From positions 992,001 through 1,056,000 of the forward strand of contig OZ241979.1 of the NCBI GenBank assembly GCA_965204235.1: a DNA stretch of 64,000 nucleotides, in the 5' to 3' direction. Positions 34,766 through 44,086 of the stretch are shown here, piece after piece; the first letter of the stretch is position 1; each line of letters begins with the position of its first letter. This DNA comes from JAJDTQ01 sp965204235 (lineage in GTDB: Bacteria > Desulfobacterota > Binatia > UBA9968 > JAJDTQ01). Position numbers and translations under genes: made by a program. A model generated the notes under the pieces. The model made no database searches and had not been told where the DNA came from. It was given only the letters and a program-made list of their open reading frames with translations.

Positions 34766-35863
34766 TCACCCGTAGGTGAAGATGGCCCGGCCCAGGATCT
34801 TCCCTTGCTCCAGGTCGGCCACGGCCTCGTTGACCTGGTCCAGGGTGTAGCGGCGCGTCACCAGCTCGTCGAGCTTCAGCCGGCCCTCCCGGTACCAGCG
34901 GACGAACGTGGGGAAGTCCCGGTCCGGCCGGCAGTCGCCGCCGTGGGTGCGGGTGAAGTAACGCCCGCCGGCGAACAGGTTGGTGTTGATGAGCGGGGTC
35001 GCGCCGGAGGGCGGCAGGCCGATCAACAGGGCGGTGCCGCCGCGCCGGAGGCCGGGGGCCCCGGTGCGCACCGAGCGCAGGATCTGTTCCTGGGTGGCGG
35101 GATGGCCCACCGCGTCCAGGGCGTAGTCCGCGCCGCCGCCCGTGATCTCGGTGATCTCCTCCACCGGGTCCACCCGGGAGGCGTTCACCCCGTGGGAGGC
35201 GCCGAAGCGCTTGGCGAACGCGAGCTTCTCGTCGTCCACGTCCACCGCGATCAGCGGATGGGCGTCCACCACCGCGGCCGCCGAGACGGCGCACATGCCG
35301 ATGCCGCCCACGCCGTAAACCGCCACCGACTCGCCCGGACGGACCCGGAGCGTGTTGAGTATGGCCCCCGACCCGGTGATGACCGCGCAGCCGATGATGG
35401 AGGTGGCCTCCGTGTCCACGTCGTCGTCCATGGGCGACACCACGCGCTCGGAGGCCACGAGGTGCTCGGCCCAGGTGGACGCGGAGGCCCAGACGGACCG
35501 GCCCCGCCAAGTGGCCGGGATGGGCGGCCGCTGGTTGAGGGCGTGGGAGACGGGCGGCAGCGGCGACTCGGGGGCGTTGCGGTCGATCCACGTGGTGAAG
35601 ACCCGGTCGCCCTCCTTGACGTGGGTGACGTCCCGGCCCTTGGCCGCCACCACGCCGGTGGACTCGTGGCCCAGCAGCGCGGGCAGCTTCGCCCGCTGCT
35701 CCTCGGGCGAACGCCGGATCTGGTGGAGCTGGGAGTGGCAGATGCCGCTGGCGAACAGCTTGACCAGGACCTGGTCCGGCGCGGGGTCCGGGAGGACCAC
35801 CTCGTCCACCACCAGGGGCTTGCGCGATTCCACCAGGATCGCGGCGCGGGATTTCGTCGGCAT
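34766..35863 (-). CDS. zinc-dependent alcohol dehydrogenase family protein
   Basis: A 365-residue medium-chain dehydrogenase. Catalytic zinc ligands lie in SGICHSQLH and LGHESTG, the Rossmann fold in VAVYGVGGIGMCA with Asp after VIAVDVDD giving NAD preference. The four-Cys lobe that binds structural zinc in classical ADHs is replaced by a Cys-free loop of prolines and aromatics. Alcohol/aldehyde oxidation is likely; substrate unknown. It starts just after the tail of a decayed toxin-antitoxin locus. Confidence 0.88.
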   Translation of the reverse strand: MPTKSRAAILVESRKPLVVDEVVLPDPAPDQVLVKLFASGICHSQLHQIRRSPEEQRAKLPALLGHESTGVVAAKGRDVTHVKEGDRVFTTWIDRNAPESPLPPVSHALNQRPPIPATWRGRSVWASASTWAEHLVASERVVSPMDDDVDTEATSIIGCAVITGSGAILNTLRVRPGESVAVYGVGGIGMCAVSAAAVVDAHPLIAVDVDDEKLAFAKRFGASHGVNASRVDPVEEITEITGGGADYALDAVGHPATQEQILRSVRTGAPGLRRGGTALLIGLPPSGATPLINTNLFAGGRYFTRTHGGDCRPDRDFPTFVRWYREGRLKLDELVTRRYTLDQVNEAVADLEQGKILGRAIFTYG

Positions 35864-35869
35864 GGCGCT

Positions 35870-36148
35870 TCCTCGTTTCGACGGTCAGGACTTGCGACAC
35901 GTTGATCACGGAGTCGTCAGGTAGTCTTCCTTCGACAACGAGACCCGTTGCATCTCGGCCGGGATTTCGTCGATGTCGGATGACGCTTCGGTATAAACGG
36001 CATCGAGGGCATCTCTCACCCGGTCATGTTCATGCGCCTTGACGTAATCTCCCACCGCACGACGAAAAGCGCGCTTCTCGACATGCCCATGCGTTTTTCC
36101 GCGGACCTTTTGATTCCATGGCCGTCAGGATTCCATGGCCGTCAGCAT
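35870..36148 (-). pseudogene. decayed mazEF-like toxin-antitoxin locus (antitoxin remnant plus toxin tail)
   Basis: One minus-strand frame (about 36068-35906) reads RAVGDYVKAHEHDRVRDALD then AVY and SLSKEDY, the C-terminal pattern of ribbon-helix-helix antitoxins of MazF-type toxins. The matching N-terminal part, AEKRMGMSRSALFV, lies just upstream in a shifted frame. A perfect 17-bp tandem duplication (36112-36128 and 36129-36145) lies at its 5' end. A GTG overlapping the antitoxin stop (35909) opens INVSQVLTV, which resembles only the C-terminal tail of MazF; the rest of the toxin is gone. Confidence 0.6.
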
Positions 36149-36216
36149 AGATGTCCCGACGTCTCAGGTCAACGGGGTCAGCCGAGACGGGAAGGGATGG
36201 CTTCCTTCCGGACGCG

Positions 36217-37191
36217 TCAATGCTCCTTCACGTAGGGGGTCCCCAGGGCCCTGGGCGCTTCCGCCCGGCCGAAGAAGCCGGCCAGCAGGACCACCGTCAG
36301 CACGTAGGGCAGGACCAGTATCAGGTCGGTGGGGGCCTGCCCGACCAGGGGCAGGTCCACGCCCTGCAGGCGCGCGGACGCGGCCTCCAGGAAGCCGAAC
36401 AGCAGGCAGGCCAGGAGCGACGGCCAGGGCCGCCACTTGCCGAAGACCATGGCCGCCAGGGCCATGTAGCCCTTGCCGGCGCTCATCTCCCGTATGAACC
36501 CCGCGCCGTGGGCGGTGGAGAGATAGGCGCCGGCGACGCCGCACAGGACGCCGGCGAGGATCACAGCGCGGTAGCGCAGCCACGGCACCGAGACGCCGGC
36601 GCTGTCCACCGCTTCCGGCGACTCCCCCACCGCGCGCAGGCGCAGGCCGAAGCGGGTCCTGGAGAGCAGCAGCGCGGCCAGCGGCGGCGCCGCGAAGGCC
36701 AGATAGACGATGAGCTTGTGGCCGCTCAGCAGCTCGCCGTAGGTCACCCCGAGCAGGGGTACGTCCTGCAGCGCCTCTGTGAAGGGGAGCCGGATCGGCT
36801 GGAAGCGCTGGTCCGCGCCCAGGGTCGGGGTCTGGCCGCCGCGCTCGAACAACGCGATGCCGAGGGTGACGGTGAGGCCCGAGGCCAGGATGTTCAGGGC
36901 CAGCCCGCTGACGATCTGGTTGCCCCGCTGGGTGACGCAGGCGAAGCCGTGCACCAGGGCCATGCACACCGAGACCCCGACCGCGGCCAGCAGTCCCGGG
37001 TAAACCGATCCGCTGACGCTCGCCACCGCGGCCGCGGCAAAGGCGCTGCCCAGCAGCTTGCCCTCCAGCGAGATGTCGATGACCCCGGACCGCTCCGAGA
37101 AGATGCCCGCCAGGGCGCACAGGATGAGCGGCGTCGCCAGCCGCAGGGTGGCGTCGAGGGTCAACAGGACCTGGAACGCGAACTCGCTCAT
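36217..37191 (-). CDS. ABC transporter permease 2 (BmpA/nucleoside-type uptake)
   Basis: A 324-residue BPD_transp_2 permease with eight or more hydrophobic segments. LCALAGIFSERSGVIDISLEG is the conserved N-terminal signature of the YufQ/NupQ branch, and TAHGAGFIREMSAGKGYMAL is the cytoplasmic EAA-like loop. The start overlaps the stop of the first permease gene (ATGA). Last gene of the four-gene uptake operon. Confidence 0.9.
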   Translation of the reverse strand: MSEFAFQVLLTLDATLRLATPLILCALAGIFSERSGVIDISLEGKLLGSAFAAAAVASVSGSVYPGLLAAVGVSVCMALVHGFACVTQRGNQIVSGLALNILASGLTVTLGIALFERGGQTPTLGADQRFQPIRLPFTEALQDVPLLGVTYGELLSGHKLIVYLAFAAPPLAALLLSRTRFGLRLRAVGESPEAVDSAGVSVPWLRYRAVILAGVLCGVAGAYLSTAHGAGFIREMSAGKGYMALAAMVFGKWRPWPSLLACLLFGFLEAASARLQGVDLPLVGQAPTDLILVLPYVLTVVLLAGFFGRAEAPRALGTPYVKEH

Positions 37192-38306
37192 GCCGGCGCC
37201 TCCCGCGGGCGGCGCCGCGCCAGGACCGCGACCAGGCGGGCCAGCGGCGGGTTCAGCATGTAGGCCAGGGCCCCGGAGAACAGGATGATGAGACCCTGGA
37301 TCACCGGCAGCAGGTCGCGGGTGATGGTGCGGAACTCCAGGTCGAGTTCGCTGCCGCCCTGGTAGAGGGCGCCGAACAGCAGGCTCGCGAGGACGATGCC
37401 CACCGGATGGTTGCGCCCCATCAGCGCCACCGCGATGCCGGTGAAGCCGTACCCCGCGGTGAAGTCCAGCAGCAGGCGTTGCTGCGCTCCCAGCACCTCG
37501 TTGACGGCCATGAGACCGGCGAGGCCGCCGGAGACCGTCATGGCCAAGACGATGGCGCGCGGGATGCGGACGCCGGCATAGGCCGCGGCCTGTGCGCTGT
37601 GGCCCAGGGTGCGGACCTCATAACCGAAGCGGGTGCGCCAGATCAACAGCCAGACGAAGACACACGCCGCCAGGGCCAGCGCGAAGGAGAGGTTCAGGGG
37701 CGAGGGCGCCGCCTCGATGCCGACCGCGCCCAGGATCTCGTGCACCGCGGGAATGCGTGCGCTCTCCGCGAAGGACCGGGACGCGGGGGAGCTCTGGCCC
37801 GGCTCGATGAGCGGCCCGGTCAGCAGCGAGACCAGGATCCCCGCGGCGATGAAGTTGCACATGATGGTGGTGATGACGATGTGGCTGCCGCGCCGGGCCT
37901 GGAGCCACGCCGGGACGAAGGCCCATGCGGCGCCGAAGGCCGCGGCCGCGGCGACGGCGAGGGGAACGAGCAGCAGGCCCGGCAACACCGCGTCCAGGGC
38001 CAGGCAGACGAGAGCCGCGCCCAGCCCGCCCATGGCGGCCTGTCCCTCGCCGCCGATGTTGAACAGCATGGCGTGGAACGCCACCGAGACCGCGAGTCCG
38101 GTGAACAGGAAGTTGGTGGCGTAGTAGAGGGTGTAGCCGAGGCTGCCCTCATAGACGAAGGCGCCCCGGACCATGACGTCCATGGCGCGGACGGGGTCTT
38201 CCCCCACCGCCAGCACCACCAGGCTCGACACCAGCAGCGCCAGGGCCAAGTTGACCAGGGGCAGCACCCCCACGTCCGCCCAGCGGGGAAGCGGCGGCGC
38301 GCTCAC
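37188..38306 (-). CDS. ABC transporter permease 1 (BmpA/nucleoside-type uptake)
   Basis: A 372-residue BPD_transp_2 permease of the YufP/NupP branch. FLFTGLAVSVAFHAMLFNIGGEGQ is family-typical, with further helices to RDLLPVIQGLIILFSGA. The GTG start at 38306 overlaps the ATPase stop (GTGA). It pairs with the downstream permease to form the channel. Confidence 0.9.
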   Translation of the reverse strand: MSAPPLPRWADVGVLPLVNLALALLVSSLVVLAVGEDPVRAMDVMVRGAFVYEGSLGYTLYYATNFLFTGLAVSVAFHAMLFNIGGEGQAAMGGLGAALVCLALDAVLPGLLLVPLAVAAAAAFGAAWAFVPAWLQARRGSHIVITTIMCNFIAAGILVSLLTGPLIEPGQSSPASRSFAESARIPAVHEILGAVGIEAAPSPLNLSFALALAACVFVWLLIWRTRFGYEVRTLGHSAQAAAYAGVRIPRAIVLAMTVSGGLAGLMAVNEVLGAQQRLLLDFTAGYGFTGIAVALMGRNHPVGIVLASLLFGALYQGGSELDLEFRTITRDLLPVIQGLIILFSGALAYMLNPPLARLVAVLARRRPREAPA

Positions 38307-39928
38307 GCAGGGGCCGCCCGGTCCGCCGGCCGGCTCGCCCGATCCGTCCGGCCGACGCCGGCCATCATCAGGCCGATGCGCCTGGCGTCGGCCTCGCCGC
38401 GGGAGACCTCGCCCACGACCCGCCCCGCGTTCATCACCAGTATGCGGTCGCACAGGGCCAGGATCTCGTCCAGCTCCACCGACACCAGCAGGACGGCGCA
38501 GCCGGAGTCGCGGATGTCGAGCAGCCGTGAGTGGACGGACTCGACGGCGCCGATGTCCACTCCGCGGGTGGGCTGTCCCACCAGCAGGACCCTGGGGGCC
38601 GCAGACAGTTCCCGCGCCACCACGAGCTTCTGCTGGTTGCCGCCGGAGAAGCCGCTGCAACGCAGGCCGGGGTCGGGCGGGCGCACGTCGTAGCGTCCCA
38701 TGAGGTCGGCGCAGCGCTGCCGGATGGCGGCGAGGGCGAGCAGGATGCCCGGGCCGGCCTCCTTCCCTTCCTGGTAGCCGAGTATGGAGGACTCGGACGC
38801 GGTGAACGGGAGCACCAGGCCGCGCCGCTGGCGGTCCTCCGGAACGTGGGCCAGGCCCAGGCGGCGCAGGGCCGCAGGGTCGGCCGGACTCATCGGGGTG
38901 ATGGTCCGTCCGGCGAAGGTCATGCGGCCCGACTGGGGCGGCGCGATGCCCGAGAGGACGTCCAGCAACTCGGACTGCCCGTTGCCGGCCACCCCGGCGA
39001 TGCCGAGGATCTCCCCCGCGTGCAGGTCGAAGCTCACGTCGGTGAGGCGGGGGACGCCGCGAGGGTCGGCGTGGCTCAGCCCCTCGACGGTGAGCACCGG
39101 CGGCCCCGTCCCGCCCGCCCCCCGGCTCGCGGCCAACGGCACGTCGCGGCCCACCATGAGCCGGGCGAGCTCCTCCTGGCCGGTGGACCGGGTCTCCCGG
39201 CGGGCGACCATCCGGCCCTGCCGCATGACGTGCACGACTTCCGTGACGGCCAGGATCTCCCGCAGCTTGTGGGTGATGAGGAGGACGGTGACGCCGTCGC
39301 GCTCGAGGACGCGGAGGATGTCGAACAGCCGGTCGGCTTCCTGCGAGGTCAGCACGCCGGTGGGCTCGTCCAGGATCAGGATGCGCGCGCCCCGCAACAG
39401 GGCCTTGAGGATCTCCACGCGTTGCTGCAACCCCACCGGCAACTCCCCCACCGGCGCGTCCGGGTCCAGGTCCAGGCCGTAGAGGGCGCCCAACTCGGCC
39501 ATCTGCGTGCGTGCAGCCTGCCCGCCGCGGGCCAGCAGGAGGCCGCCCTCGTTTCCCAGCACCACGTTCTCGAGCACCGTCAGGTTCGGGGCCAGCATGA
39601 AGTGCTGGTGCACCATGCCGATGCCGTGGGCGATGGCGTCCGCGGTGCCGGCCAACCGCACGGGCTCGCCGTCGATGAGGATCTCGCCGCTGTCCGCGGT
39701 GTAGAAACCGTAGAGGATGGAGACCAGCGTGGACTTGCCGGCGCCGTTCTCGCCGATGATGCCGGTGATGGAGCCGCGTTCTACCCGGAGGTCGATGCCG
39801 CGGTTGGCGTGGACGGCGCCGAAACGCTTGTGGATGCCGCGAAGCTCCACCGCGGCCGCACGCGGAACGGCGTCCCGTCGATCCGCCCCGCCGCCGCGTC
39901 CCGTCCGCGGACTCGTGCAGCGCGGCAA
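38303..39928 (-). CDS. ABC transporter ATPase with two nucleotide-binding domains (BmpA/nucleoside-type uptake)
   Basis: A 541-residue tandem ABC ATPase. The first domain has Walker A IIGENGAGKST, a signature-like LPVGLQQRVEI and Walker B ILILDEPT. The second has a degenerate Walker A (GVAGNGQSEL), signature FSGGNQQKLV and the degenerate Walker B VLLVGQPTRGVD, in which the usual Glu is Gln. The asymmetric pattern is normal for sugar/nucleoside importers. The start is uncertain: a TTG at 39928 follows the substrate-binding gene by 4 bases; a GTG at 39850 just before the domain is an alternative. Confidence 0.88.
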   Translation of the reverse strand: MPRCTSPRTGRGGGADRRDAVPRAAAVELRGIHKRFGAVHANRGIDLRVERGSITGIIGENGAGKSTLVSILYGFYTADSGEILIDGEPVRLAGTADAIAHGIGMVHQHFMLAPNLTVLENVVLGNEGGLLLARGGQAARTQMAELGALYGLDLDPDAPVGELPVGLQQRVEILKALLRGARILILDEPTGVLTSQEADRLFDILRVLERDGVTVLLITHKLREILAVTEVVHVMRQGRMVARRETRSTGQEELARLMVGRDVPLAASRGAGGTGPPVLTVEGLSHADPRGVPRLTDVSFDLHAGEILGIAGVAGNGQSELLDVLSGIAPPQSGRMTFAGRTITPMSPADPAALRRLGLAHVPEDRQRRGLVLPFTASESSILGYQEGKEAGPGILLALAAIRQRCADLMGRYDVRPPDPGLRCSGFSGGNQQKLVVARELSAAPRVLLVGQPTRGVDIGAVESVHSRLLDIRDSGCAVLLVSVELDEILALCDRILVMNAGRVVGEVSRGEADARRIGLMMAGVGRTDRASRPADRAAPA

Positions 39929-39932
39929 GCCG

Positions 39933-40955
39933 TCACCCCTGGAACGGACACGAGGAGTCGTCCTGGTAGTCGTGGACCTCGACCTTGCCGGAGACGATGG
40001 CTTCGCGCGCCGCGGTCACCGCGGCCTCGACCTTGCCGGCCACCAGCGCCCGGTTGTGCTCGTCCACGGCCCAGTCCACGCCCCCTTCGGCAAGCCCCAA
40101 CCGTTCGACCCCCGGGGTGAACCGGCCTTCGCGGACATCCTTGAAATACCGGTAGGCAGCCACGTCCACCCGCTTCACCATGGACGTCAGCACCTTGCCC
40201 GGCGCCAGGTAGTTCTGGTTCGCGTCCACGCCGATGGCCAGCTTGCCGGCGTCCGCGGTGGTCCGGATCACCCCGATGCCCGTGGCCCCGGCCGCGTGAT
40301 AGACCACGTCCGCGCCCCGGTCGATCTGGCTCTGGGCCAGTTCGCCGCCCTTCACCGGGTCGTTCCAGGCCGCGGGGGTGGCGCCGGTCATGTTCTGCAG
40401 CACCCGGATATTCGGGTTGACCGACTTGGCGCCCTGGACGTAGCCACACGCGAACTTGCGGATCAGGGGGACGTCCATCCCGCCGACGAAGCCCACGACG
40501 CCGCTCTCCGACTTGATCGCCGCGGCCACGCCCACGAGGTAGCTGCCCTCGTGCTCCTCGAACGAGTACTGGCGCAGGTTCGGCCGGTCCAGCCAGAACA
40601 CGTCGATGATGCCGAAGCGGACCTCCGGGTTGGCCGCGGCCACCGCGTCGATGGCGTCGGCGTACGCGAACCCCACCCCGAGCAGGGCGGTGGCGCCGCG
40701 CTGGACCAGGCGCTCCATGCCGCGCCGGCGCTGTGCCTCGTGGGCCACCTCGAACTCCATCACCTCGACGCCGGTCTCCTGGGTGAACCGGCGGACGCCG
40801 TTGTAAACCCCTTCGTTGAACGACTTGTCGAACTTGGTGCCCCGGTCATAGACGACCGCGGGCTTGAAGTCCGCGGCCTGCGCCGCGGCCCCCGCCATCG
40901 AAACCAGGACTGCGGCCAGGAACCGGGTTGCGGTCTTCATGAGCAGGGTCTTCAT
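39933..40955 (-). CDS. BMP-family substrate-binding protein of ABC transporter
   Basis: A 340-residue exported protein. Its signal peptide ends MAGAAAQA; then come VVYDRGTKFDKSFNEGVYNG, GVGFAYADAIDAVAAANPEVRFGIID, the PVKGGELAQSQIDRGADVVYHAAG loop and GVDANQNYLAPGKVLTSMVKR, all diagnostic of the BMP (PnrA/Med) family that binds nucleosides or related compounds. First gene of the uptake operon; no lipobox Cys is visible. Confidence 0.92.
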   Translation of the reverse strand: MKTLLMKTATRFLAAVLVSMAGAAAQAADFKPAVVYDRGTKFDKSFNEGVYNGVRRFTQETGVEVMEFEVAHEAQRRRGMERLVQRGATALLGVGFAYADAIDAVAAANPEVRFGIIDVFWLDRPNLRQYSFEEHEGSYLVGVAAAIKSESGVVGFVGGMDVPLIRKFACGYVQGAKSVNPNIRVLQNMTGATPAAWNDPVKGGELAQSQIDRGADVVYHAAGATGIGVIRTTADAGKLAIGVDANQNYLAPGKVLTSMVKRVDVAAYRYFKDVREGRFTPGVERLGLAEGGVDWAVDEHNRALVAGKVEAAVTAAREAIVSGKVEVHDYQDDSSCPFQG

Positions 40956-41597
40956 CGGATGGCTCCCACGGGTCGAAGGGTCCTCGGCAGGGGTCTGTTC
41001 CTACCATGCCTTGCGGCGCCGACTCAAGCGCGGCTCGGGGATGATGGCATGAGTTCCCTCCCTCTGGGAGAGCGCGTCCTTCGACTTCGCTTCGCTACGC
41101 TCAGGACGAACGGGGATCGTTGTTCCGAGTCTCCTCAACGGTACGGAACGGGGTCGTTGTTCCGAGTCTCCTCAACGGTACGGAACGGGGTCGTTGTTCC
41201 GAGTTTCCTGAACGGTGTGGAGCGGAGATCCTTGTTCAGGGTGGCTCTTCCGGCTTTCGTGTGGGCAGGGTTTCACGGAGTAAAGTACCCTCCCCCCTTG
41301 AGGGGGAGGGACAGGGAGGGGGGTACGGCGGGGTCGAGGGGAGGAGTCCTCTACACGAACCGGCCCAACCCGTTTCAGCCGTCTGTCCGTTGGTGCTGAC
41401 GCCGATGGGTTTGGTGGCGCGGAGGCCCCCCTCCCTGACCCTCCCCCTCAAGGGGGGAGGGGATCGGAGTGCTCCGCCATGCCGAACCATGCCGAACCGA
41501 GGACAGCAATGTGGGAATCGGACATCATCGCGTGGAGGGGGTGTCACAACCCACACCAAATCCTGAAGCGCCTTCAGGGTTTCCTGGACGGTGTGTT
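40956..41597. repeat. 640-base intergenic repeat cluster
   Basis: In order: an inverted core of the dispersed repeat (about 41075-41116), three tandem 37-bp units (41117-41153, 41154-41190, and a diverged 41191-41227), two hairpin elements built on CCCCCTTGAGGGGGAGGG and its partner (about 41285-41345 and 41425-41465), and a diverged copy of the composite block (about 41485-41575) ending at the next start codon. No gene seen. Confidence 0.8.
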
Positions 41598-42503
41598 ATG
41601 AGGGTCCTTCACGCCATCGGCCCATGGATGCGGCGTCCCATGCGACCAGAGTTCATAGCCCTCATCGCGGCCATCCTCTACTCCGGGAACTCCATCACCG
41701 CGCGCATGGGAATGCGGCGTTCGACTCCCCTGACCGCGGCCTGCGTGGTGCTGTTCGTCCGCACCGTGGTGTTCTGGAGCGGCGTCCTCCTGGCGGGCGG
41801 GATACCCCACGTGGAATGGCTGCCGCTGCTGTTGTTCGTCGGGCTCGGAGTCCTTCAGACCGCCACCAGCGTGCTCCAGTTGACCGGCATCCACCGGCTC
41901 GGAGCCGCCCGGGCGGAGCCCCTGCGCAACACCTACCCGCTGTGGAGCGCCCTCATCGCCATCGTGTTCCTGCAAGAGCAGGCAGGTGTCGGCATCCTTG
42001 CAGGAACGGTGCTGGTGGTGGGCGGGATCGGACTGATCTCGTGGCAACCCGCGGACTCCGGCCTGCGCTACCAATGGTGGGAGGCGGTCTTCCCGCTCCT
42101 GGCCGCGCTGTTCGCCGGCATCGCGTTCCCGGTGAGGCGCGTGGCCTTCGACGTCTCCAACGAGCCCCTCTACTTCGCCGCGGTTCTGGCGGTGGTCTCC
42201 TTCGTCTCCTTGAGCCCCTACCTCGGCGCCCGTCTCAGGACCGAGAAGCTGGTGTTCGACCGGCGCGCCCTGTCCCGCTTCCTCCTGTCCGGCCTGTTCG
42301 AGTCCGCGGCGTCGCTGTTGTCGCTCATCGCCGTGAGCCTCGGGCGCGTGGTGGTGGTGTCGCCCATCGTCGCCTCCACCCCCTTGTGGACCCTGATCCT
42401 GACCGTGGTCTTCCTGCGCGGCGTCGAACACATCAACGCGCGCACCGTCACCGGCACCTTCGCGGTCATGACCGGGACCATCCTGATCATCCTGAGCCGT
42501 TGA
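41598..42503 (+). CDS. EamA-type DMT family transporter
   Basis: About 301 residues, ten hydrophobic helices in two EamA halves; EFIALIAAILYSGNSITARMGMR opens the first and TPLWTLILTVVFLRGVEHINARTVTG closes the second. Start choice is uncertain among ATGs at 41598, 41628 and 41640, and no good ribosome binding site is seen, since the upstream sequence is a repeat element. Inner-membrane metabolite exporter by family; substrate unknown. Confidence 0.85.
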   Translation: MRVLHAIGPWMRRPMRPEFIALIAAILYSGNSITARMGMRRSTPLTAACVVLFVRTVVFWSGVLLAGGIPHVEWLPLLLFVGLGVLQTATSVLQLTGIHRLGAARAEPLRNTYPLWSALIAIVFLQEQAGVGILAGTVLVVGGIGLISWQPADSGLRYQWWEAVFPLLAALFAGIAFPVRRVAFDVSNEPLYFAAVLAVVSFVSLSPYLGARLRTEKLVFDRRALSRFLLSGLFESAASLLSLIAVSLGRVVVVSPIVASTPLWTLILTVVFLRGVEHINARTVTGTFAVMTGTILIILSR

Positions 42504-42781
42504 GCCGGGAGGACCGCGCCCTTCGACTTCGCTTCGCTACGCTCAGGGCGAACGGAGACGGGATGTCGTCATCATCCCCGCGGCCGCCCACTCCCGTCTG
42601 GATTCCCGCTTTCGCGGGAATGACGGAGGGCGGGCGACTGCGGGAATGACGGGTTCCCAAACTTGGTTCCCAAACTTCATACGGAAACTCTGAACAATTG
42701 CCCCCGTTCGTCCTGAGCGTAGCGAAGCGAAGTCGAAGGACGCGCTTTTCCATAGGGAAAGGCGCGTCGATCCAGAATGGA
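42504..42781. repeat. intergenic region with two dispersed-repeat copies and a palindrome
   Basis: An inverted dispersed-repeat core (about 42515-42553), a GATTCCCGCTTTCGCGGGAATGA palindrome (about 42601-42625, a 10-base stem) and a full forward copy of the dispersed repeat (about 42675-42785) that extends to the hydrolase stop codon. No coding sequence seen. Confidence 0.75.
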
Positions 42782-44086
42782 TCAGAGGTTCCATACCTTT
42801 GTCTGGTATGAGCGCTGCTCCAGGTACGCGTGGATGACGGTGTTGTACCAGGGCGTGGGGCTGCGGCGGCCGTGGAACCCCACGTGGCCGCCGTCTTCGG
42901 TCAGGGCCACGGCCATGTGGGGCCGCGCACTGCGGCCCACGTCCTCGTAGGGCGCGGACGGTATCCAGGGGTCGTTCCTCGCTTGGAGGAGCAGCGTCGG
43001 CGTCTCCACCCGGTCCAGGACTCCCTGGACGGAGCAACGCGCATAGTAATCGTCGGCGTCCACGAAGCCGTTCCGGGGGGCGGTGAAAGCGTCGTCGAAC
43101 TCGCGGATGGTGCGGGCGTCCAGGACCGCGGCGCGTTCCCGCCCGGAGACCCGGGCGGCGCCGGTGCTGACCGCGGCCTTCATGCGCGCGAGCAGCCATC
43201 GGTGGTAGAGGACGTTGCGGGGACGCATCATCCTGCGGACCGCGGCCCCGAGGGCGAGGGGCGCCGAGACCGTTACCGCACAGATGGGCCGCACGGCCTG
43301 CGCGCGCCGGGCGAGGAAGTCCAGGACGATGGCGCCGCCCAGGGAGAACCCCACCAGCGCCACCCCCCGACCGGCGTCCTCCGCGTCCAGCGCCGCGAGC
43401 ACCGCCCCGATGTCGCCGCCGGACCCTGCGCAGTAGCTGCCGCGGCACGTGTCCCGGGACGGACCCGCGCCCCGGAGGTTGAGGCGCATGACCGGATAGC
43501 CCGCGGCGAGGAAGAAACGCGCGGTCTCCAGCATGTAAGAACTGCCCTCGCATCCGGTGAGCCCGTGCACCAGCAGCACCAGCGGCCGGCCCGCGGCGCG
43601 CGCCGGGCGATGCAACTCCGCCAGCAGCGTGTCGCCGCCGGTATCTTGCAGGGGGAAGCTCAGGCGCCGGCCGGGCCAGGGGGACAGGTCCGCGCGGGCG
43701 GGAAAGAAATAGTACCGGAGCGTCTGCAGGTCGCCGCCCAGCCACGGGAAACGGGGCGCGAAGCCGGGGCGGTCGGTGGCCCGCTGCCAAGTTCCGTACA
43801 CGGGAGGACCGGAGGGGAAGCCGCTGCCCACCGATTCCGGGGTTCTGGTCCCGGTCCCGCGCGTCCCGGACATGGCATGCCCCGAGGAGAAGTCGCCGCC
43901 CATCGACCCTGGTATCCGGGTCCCGGTTGCCCGCGTCCCGGACACGGGATCACCGGAGGGGAAACCGCCGCCCATCGACTCTTGAGTCCCGGTCCCGTGC
44001 GTCCCGGACATGGGATGACCCGAGGGAAAGCCGCGGCTCCCGGCTTCAGGCGTTGCTGACGCCCAGGCCTGGGCCTTCCGGGGCAT
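42782..44086 (-). CDS. YheT-like alpha/beta hydrolase with an uncertain, repeat-encoded N-terminus
   Basis: The hydrolase domain starts at PRFPWLGGDLQTLRYYF, the GGxLQT signature of the YheT/COG0429 group, and has the HGLTGCEGS oxyanion loop, nucleophile elbow GFSLGGAI, Asp in QARNDPWIP and His in DGGHVGF. Family members are esterases. The open frame from 44086 adds about 95 residues encoded by a 72-bp minisatellite (43827-44042) and overlaps the end of the upstream enzyme gene by 41 bases. A GTG at 43801 would start directly before the domain and is more likely (339 residues). Confidence 0.8.
   Translation of the reverse strand: MPRKAQAWASATPEAGSRGFPSGHPMSGTHGTGTQESMGGGFPSGDPVSGTRATGTRIPGSMGGDFSSGHAMSGTRGTGTRTPESVGSGFPSGPPVYGTWQRATDRPGFAPRFPWLGGDLQTLRYYFFPARADLSPWPGRRLSFPLQDTGGDTLLAELHRPARAAGRPLVLLVHGLTGCEGSSYMLETARFFLAAGYPVMRLNLRGAGPSRDTCRGSYCAGSGGDIGAVLAALDAEDAGRGVALVGFSLGGAIVLDFLARRAQAVRPICAVTVSAPLALGAAVRRMMRPRNVLYHRWLLARMKAAVSTGAARVSGRERAAVLDARTIREFDDAFTAPRNGFVDADDYYARCSVQGVLDRVETPTLLLQARNDPWIPSAPYEDVGRSARPHMAVALTEDGGHVGFHGRRSPTPWYNTVIHAYLEQRSYQTKVWNL
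43827..44042. repeat. 72-bp minisatellite, three copies
   Basis: Units starting at 43827, 43899 and 43971 share CCCA(C/T)CGA, TCCCGGTCCC, CGTCCCGGACA and a GGGATGACC-like end. The period of 72 keeps one minus-strand frame open and yields Gly/Ser/Thr-rich 24-residue repeats of the SGTRGTGTR type. Confidence 0.85.

Noticed and set aside
32103..35909. A 1268-codon open minus-strand frame spanning four genes
   Set aside because: Only its last 158 codons are the [2Fe-2S] subunit; the rest is the off-frame of high-GC dehydrogenase, amidohydrolase and FAD-subunit genes, with Arg/Gly/Pro-rich nonsense.
41280..41470. Small RNA or terminator pair from the CCCCCTTGAGGGGG hairpins
   Set aside because: The hairpins lack T-runs and recur in three other gaps, so they are treated as dispersed repeats.
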